Origin: Apiotrichum sp. Y4204
Lineage: Eukaryota > Basidiomycota > Tremellomycetes > Trichosporonales > Trichosporonaceae
DNA: 64,000 nt
Reading direction: 5' to 3'
Assembly (NCBI GenBank): GCA_025531455.1
Contig: JAMYHL010000034.1
Location: 1 to 64,000, forward strand
This document shows, piece by piece, positions 59,210-64,000 of the stretch. Under the pieces are notes generated by a model that was given only the letters and a program-made list of their open reading frames with translations, was not told where the DNA came from and made no database searches. The translations under genes and the position numbers were made by a program. How positions within the stretch are numbered: the first letter of the stretch is position 1; the number at the start of each line of letters is the position of its first letter.

Positions 59210-60554
59210 ATGCTCTTACCAGACATGTATTGCTTCGAGGAGTTCAGCGCTCTCTCACCCTCGCACAAGCTCTGGCAAGACGTCCACGCACCCATCCAGT
59301 CCGGCGCGCCCTGGATGAACGAAGTTGTGGTCAAGATTCCTGTGGCCAAGCCTGCCATCAAGCACGTTGTCGTCGACCCGTCGAATTTCGCCTACACAGA
59401 GGCACCCGTTCCGTTCGATGATGGCAAGAACGCCCGAATCGTCATCACTCCCCCGCCCATTTACGTACCTCCCTTCGTCGCCACCATGAAGGTCGTCGAC
59501 ATGTACCTCGCGGATGGTGACTGGGACGACTCTTCGGATTCGGTTTCTTGCGCGACCCCCACCGACAGCGACTCTGAGATTCTCAAGGTATGTGTGAAAA
59601 ACCATTTTGAACCGGTACTTACTCTTGCAGACCCCTGTCCATCCCACCGTTACCATCACAGACTTCGACGAGATTGACAACGATACGCACAATGATGTCG
59701 ATGGTAAGCATCTTGTGAAAAAATGCATGTCAGCAGAGTCTCACTTTTCAGCATATTACTTCGACACACTCGATGACAGTCCCGCCGCCAAGATCAAGGC
59801 CGAATCCGGGCTCCGCTGCGCCGCCTGGGTCCAGAAGCGCGATGAGGACCGGGACATGCCGCTCCGTCCCGCCACTCCCGAGCCCTTCGCTCGTCCATCA
59901 ACCCCCGAGCCGTTTGGGCGCCCCGCCACGCCCGAGCCCTTCGCTCGTCCATCGACCCCCGAGCCGTTTGGACGCCCTTCCACCCCCGAGCCCCTCATCC
60001 CTCTCGCCACTGCTGAGGACGAGCTCCAGGAGCTTGATGAGGAGGCGTTGAAGATCAGGATGCGCGGCCTGGCCCTTCTGAAGAAGCTGGCCAGCATGGA
60101 CGAGGACGCGGAGGGCTTCGACTTTGTGACGGCCTGGAACTCGCCGCCCACACATGCCGTCGATGCCGAGATCAGCGTGGACGAGGAGGAGACGCTTGCC
60201 GAGCACTGCGAAAGCTGGAAGCGCAACATGAAAAAGATGAGGACCTCGACACTTCAGCGTGCGCTCCGCCTGCACAAGCCCACCATGCGCGTTCTGAGGC
60301 GTCCCCAGTACCGAGGCATTTCGTTCAGCCCGCTGAAGACCGTTATGGAGGGCGAGACGATTAGCTGCTACGAGGACCGGGTGCGCACACCTATCGCCCC
60401 CGCCCCCGCCACCCCCATCACCACTACCACTCCCACTCCCACGTCGACGAAGCGCTACGCGCGCTGGATGGACGACGAGGAGCTCGATGACGACGAGGCA
60501 TGGTGGCCCTCTGACTGGTACTCTAGTGCGGCCTCGGGCCAGGAGAAGGAGTAG
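59210..60554 (+). CDS. Acidic orphan protein with TPEPF repeats
   Basis: I do not recognise the family. Three exons, 59210-59587, 59631-59703 and 59752-60554, encode 417 residues. The first 100 residues look folded (APWMNEVVVKIPVAKPAIKH, RIVITPPPIYVPPFV). After an acidic linker comes a run of five nine-residue repeats, Thr-Pro-Glu-Pro-Phe-x-Arg-Pro-Ser/Ala. Next are a predicted helical Leu/Lys/Glu-rich segment, a basic patch (RALRLHKPTMRVLRRPQYRG) and a Thr/Pro-rich stretch. The C-terminus is acidic and aromatic (DDEAWWPSDWYSSAASGQ). The long pyrimidine-rich leader resembles that of the neighbouring gene at 61273, whose product also has an acidic Trp-Trp C-terminal region. Function is unknown. 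Confidence 0.72.
59870..59993. repeat. 27-bp coding tandem repeat (TPEPFxRP)
   Basis: About five copies of a 27-bp unit alternate two variants encoding Thr-Pro-Glu-Pro-Phe followed by Ala-Arg-Pro-Ser or Gly-Arg-Pro-Ala/Ser. Higher-order 54-bp dimers are visible. Confidence 0.93.
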
Positions 60555-61272
60555 GACGCGCAGGACGCGTCGCGTTTCCACTGTAGAATTAGATGCCTCG
60601 TACCACACTGTATTCCTGTCAATCAATGTTATGCACTGTTCTTCTGCACCAATACCTCTCGCGCGACACTGTTGCACTGTTATGCTCTGGCATGTTGCTG
60701 GGCCGTTAGTCTCTGTCAGGGTCAGCAATCGAATCAAGGCCGGCGCGCCCATCTGGCAGACGCGTCGTCCAGACCATCTGCTGCGGAACGGTGAGACATG
60801 CTTCTCGACCTCCCGCTAGTGAACGCCGCGACACACACGACCCCGACCAGCCACCCACCAGTGGTCTCCGGCTCGGACTCCGGGGTCCAGACCTCTACTC
60901 ACTTCGTCACGCCCATTCATGACTGGACACTGCGCGGTGTTTGGTGATTACGACGAGTGTTTGGTGCAGTCGCGTCAGCTTGAGCAGGAGAAGAGGGGCG
61001 GGCTTGGCTCGACCTCGAGCAACCGACCCCCCGAGTCGTGCAACTCGCCCAGATACCATCCCCCCATGCCCCCTAACTCTCTCGACCACCACTCCCCCGC
61101 TCCTCACGTATTTAAATCCAGCCCTACGTGTCAGCATCCCCCCAACAATCTCTCATTCTTCCACTCACCATAGCAAACATCGTTTCTTGCTACTCTCGCT
61201 CTTGTCCTCGTCTCTTGTACTCGTACTCCATAGACGCATCCCCTCGCTCTTCCCGAGCACATTCTCATCACC
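60555..61272. promoter_or_regulatory. Intergenic region and leader of membrane orphan
   Basis: This 718-bp interval lies between two plus-strand orphan genes. The final 150 bp are strongly pyrimidine-rich with a TATTTAAA-like stretch at about 61109-61116. This stretch lies about 160 bp before the ATG and could be a TATA element. Confidence 0.5.
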
Positions 61273-63379
61273 ATGAGCGGGTTTACTTCCACTCTTGGTG
61301 TCGGCTTCTCCCATGAGGCGTCGCAGACGCCTAAGCCCATCGGTGGCAAGAGGGGCACGCGCCGCGCCGGCCGTCGCGTGCAGAAGACCAAGATCGCCCA
61401 GGCGCCCAACACGGTCGAGGTCGACGAGCTCGCCGAGGTCGACGAGCCTGTCAAGGTCGTGGAGCCCGTCAAGGTCTACGAGCCCGTCAAGGTCGACGAG
61501 CCCGTCAAGGCCGACAACCACGACGATGAAGCTCTAAAGGCGCTCTGCGCCGTTTTCTACTTTGTGAGTGTTCCAAACCCACCGCTTGTACCATGTTATT
61601 TGTGCCTAACCCGAAGATGGTCTTTGGTCTCGTCGCCTCGTTCCTCCTCGTCCCCTCCGTTTCCGTCACCTTCCTCGTCGGCGTCCTTGTTCTCGCCCTC
61701 ATCTTCGCCAACTTCGGTCTCTGGGGTGGTGCCTTCAAGTCCGACAATTCGGTTGCGTCACTCGACAGAGACAACACGACCCCCGTCGGCGGTTTTGTGG
61801 TGGTGTTTCACACGGTGAGTAGTCCGGAAACCTATTCTGATGTACCACGCCTGACACCTTCCAAGATGTTCTGCGTTGGAGCCGTCCTCGCCTTCTTCTC
61901 GCTAGTACTCCGCATGCTCTTCGCGACCATGATTCCCATCCTCTGTCTGGCCATTAACCTCCACATCCAAGGGGTTCGCCATAACATTGTCCTCACCCGC
62001 CTCGCCTCGCTTGAGGCCGCCGCCGCACACAACGGTCCCGCCGAGGGGTCGGGCAAAACCCCTCTCGACACGTGCTCATTCTTGGCCTCCCTCGAGCCAG
62101 TCATCTCCGTGTGCGTCCGCACCGTCAACCCTTTCCCTGCCTCGCTTGAGGCCGCCGCCGCACAGAACGGTCCCGCCGAGGGGTCGGGCAAAACCCCTCT
62201 CACCGTTTCCGCCGCTGCCAGGGCCGCAATCGCAACCGGCGCGTTCGCGAACGCTGAAGACACCGAGTCCATCACCGACGAGGTTGTCACCGCCACCGGG
62301 GAAACCACCCCGGTTACCGACGCCGCCGCCCCTGCCAAGGAGGCCGTTCCCGCCGTTCCCGCCGTTCCCGCCGAGGCCGCTGCGCCCGCTGCCGAGGAGG
62401 TCGCCCCCGCTGAGGCCGCCGCGCCCACTACCGAGGAGGTTGCCACTGCCGAGGAGACCGCGGCCGCCGCCGACGAGGCCGCCCCCACTGCCGAGGCCGA
62501 CGCCCTCGTTACTGAGGCCCCTCGTGCTGCCGACATCGAGATTGGTACCGTCGCTGAGTTCGCCGTCGAGTTCGCCGTCGTCGTTGAACCCACCCCTTTC
62601 GTCGAGGCCGTCGCCGTCGAGGAACCCGTCGAGGTCGAGGCCTTCGACGTTACCACCGTCGTCGAGGAGGCCGGCGAGGCCGAGGTTGTCGTTGCCGCCG
62701 AGGTCGAGAAGGCCGACGCCCGCGTCGCTGAGGCCGAGACTGACGCCCGCGTCCAGACCGCCGCCGCCGTCAAGACCGCCCGCGCCTCCGCCATAAACGG
62801 TGTTGACGACTCCGCCCTCGCTAGGGTTGCTGTTCTCGTGGCGGACATTGAGCGTTCGCTTGCGTCCATGGAGCGCTCACTTGCGTCCATGGACCGCATT
62901 CTCGAAGACACGGCGTTTGTGACACCCCACGCGCCTTCGCCTGTCCTCAAGGCGCTTTACGACCGCCGTGAGTACTTCATCACTGCGCATAATTAGTCCC
63001 GCACAAATGCTGATCTGCGTTAGCTTGCGACCGCTACGACCTGCCGGTGCGTCCATGGGTCTGGGCGCCGCTTCTGGACTGGGAGCCCACGTCTCTCTCC
63101 GGCATCGAGGAGGCGGACGAACCGGTTGAGGAGAAGCCCAAGGAGGTCGGCGAGGACTTCGAGTCGGAGTTCATCTCCGACCTCGACAGGCTCCTCGGAA
63201 GCCCCATTGACGACTGGGAGCTTGACCCGAACGAGGAGGACTGGTGGAACAGCGGTTCCGAAACCAGCTTCCGCAGCTCGGGCCTGCTCAGCTGGGAGAA
63301 GGAGCGTCTCCTCTACGAAGCCAAGTACGACAACGGTGAGGACTTCCTCCGCCCGGTGAACTGGGACGACGAGGAGTAG
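61273..63379 (+). CDS. Ala/Glu/Val-rich orphan membrane protein
   Basis: I do not recognise the family. Four exons, 61273-61563, 61617-61814, 61866-62967 and 63024-63379, encode 648 residues. The N-terminus is basic with RRAGRR and Val-Asp-Glu-Pro-Val-Lys repeats. Hydrophobic segments lie at about residues 98-131 (VFGLVASFLLVPSVSVTFLV and on) and 164-195 (FCVGAVLAFFSLVLRMLF and on). A 21-residue block beginning SLEAAAA is duplicated, at nucleotides 62004-62066 and 62139-62201. A long Ala/Glu/Val/Thr-rich region follows, then SLASMERSLASMDR, and an acidic, Trp-rich C-terminus (DWELDPNEEDWW). Exons 2 and 3 both begin with ATG, and the 51-nt intron between them is stop-free in frame, so a retained-intron form would add 17 residues. 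The four-exon model links frames that each look coding. Confidence 0.72.
62004..62201. repeat. 63-bp near-perfect duplication in coding sequence
   Basis: Two 63-bp segments, 62004-62066 and 62139-62201, differ at essentially one base (His versus Gln codon). They are in the same frame of the membrane orphan, 135 bp apart. Confidence 0.93.
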
Positions 63380-63959
63380 GCGGCTCTGAGAGGGACGGAT
63401 GGTGACGACGTGTGAGTGCATCCAACGATGAGAGGGGCCGCTGGAGGACGGGCAAAGGCGTAGTTGAGCGGGGACACAGCTCCCACAGCTCCTGCAGCAG
63501 TTGAGCGGGGACATAGTTCCCATAGCTCCTGCACCCTTACCCGCTCTCCATCCAACCTCTCTCCGAAGTGTGCTCCGGCTTCGTCACCGTCTCGTCACTG
63601 TCATGGGCTCGCCACCTCTGTCGTCAATGTTCCACATCGGTCTCTGGGTTTCTTGGGTGTGTTGTTCTTAATTGTATGCTTTAGATGAGCCGCTAGATGT
63701 GCTGTATGTGATTCATCGGATTTGCGGTACGGGGCGGAAGCAACGGGATGGTTCGTTCAGTTGGGCATTTTAGTAACTTACGGATGCGGCTGTGTTTGCT
63801 GTGCTGGATGGGCTGTGGGGGGTTCTTGATGACGACTGCGACAAGTTGGGCGGCGACGCGGCCGTGCGATTTCGGTTTCGCGTTTCGATATATCCTGCCG
63901 TCTCTTTCATTCTCACCTCACCTCATTTCATTTCATTCTCCCTCCATTCTCCGTGCACG
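63380..63959. promoter_or_regulatory. Intergenic region at right edge
   Basis: This 580-bp interval includes a two-copy 36-37-bp tandem repeat at 63462-63534 and a strongly pyrimidine-rich leader at 63898-63957, with a CGATATATC element near 63886, before the final ATG. Confidence 0.5.
63462..63534. repeat. 36-37-bp tandem duplication
   Basis: Two adjacent copies begin AGTTGAGCGGGGACA and end CTCCTGCA, differing at about four positions, just downstream of the membrane orphan. The core GTTGAGCGGGAC is also seen near 9192-9203. Confidence 0.9.
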
Positions 63960-64000
63960 ATGGACGGCTGGGCCCGCGCATGGTACGCTCTCCTCCACGC
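63960..64000 (+). CDS. Probable start of a gene, cut by window edge
   Basis: An ATG at 63960 follows a pyrimidine-rich leader like those of the other genes here, in a CACGATGG context. The 13 complete codons to the edge (MDGWARAWYALLH) contain no stop. Nothing can be said about function. Confidence 0.4.
   Translation, partial: MDGWARAWYALLH

Noticed and set aside
61832..62950. A 372-codon Ser/Ala/Thr-rich minus-strand frame
   Set aside because: Reverse image of Glu/Ala/Val codons in the membrane orphan; it lacks splice continuity, whereas the plus frame joins hydrophobic and acidic exons.

Overview
The window reads as nuclear DNA of a GC-rich basidiomycete yeast. The protein families are fungal throughout: Rad17, MCM6, Uba2, Erb1, Pre8, Leu5, a Ydj1-type DnaJ and fungal M1, M13 and M20 peptidases. 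Genes are interrupted by many very small GT..AG introns, commonly 31-50 nt, with CTGAC or CTAAC just before the acceptor. A Tremellomycete, perhaps of the order Trichosporonales, is my inference; no rRNA or other marker here proves it. I rebuilt exons by eye from reading frame, splice signals and family conservation, so housekeeping gene models are strong and orphan gene models weaker.

Layout. 0-9.2 kb is an accessory region: a large repeat-rich gene running off the left edge (minus strand, Zn2Cys6-like cysteine cluster), an orphan gene whose frame is broken by one TAG, two minisatellites (5.0-5.3 and 5.4-5.9 kb), and an orphan acidic-tailed gene. 9.5-17.3 kb holds KSH1 (minus) divergent from RAD17 (12 exons), then an M1 aminopeptidase carrying a (GKTE)n insertion. 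17.3-23.1 kb is gene-poor apart from one serine/proline-rich orphan at 20.1-21.6 kb. 23.1-31.1 kb has a Ydj1-type chaperone (minus), a PP4 regulatory subunit 2 homologue (plus) and a type II membrane M13 peptidase (minus). 31.6-45.1 kb is a dense housekeeping block: MCM6, proteasome alpha-2, the Leu5 carrier, SUMO E1 subunit Uba2 and ribosome-biogenesis factor Erb1.

45.1-54.6 kb is again accessory: two related tRNA-like elements with Pol III boxes, orphan genes, an SH3BGRL/thioredoxin-fold protein, a 116-residue cysteine-containing protein, an acidic orphan and a 0.7-kb array of a 29-bp repeat. 54.6-58.1 kb has an alpha-oxoamine synthase (KAPA synthase-like) and a CPS1-type M20 peptidase on the minus strand. 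59.2-63.4 kb has two lineage-specific acidic proteins, one with several membrane segments. A further gene probably begins at the right edge.

The conserved genes do not form one pathway. Functional themes are replication and checkpoint (RAD17, MCM6), protein quality control and SUMO (YDJ1-like, PRE8, UBA2), secretory trafficking (KSH1) and peptide breakdown (M1, M13, M20). I found no defence island, CRISPR array or intact transposon. The most unusual signals are the very small introns and microexons, the paired Pol III-like elements, the TAG inside an otherwise open frame, and the orphan genes lying next to minisatellites.
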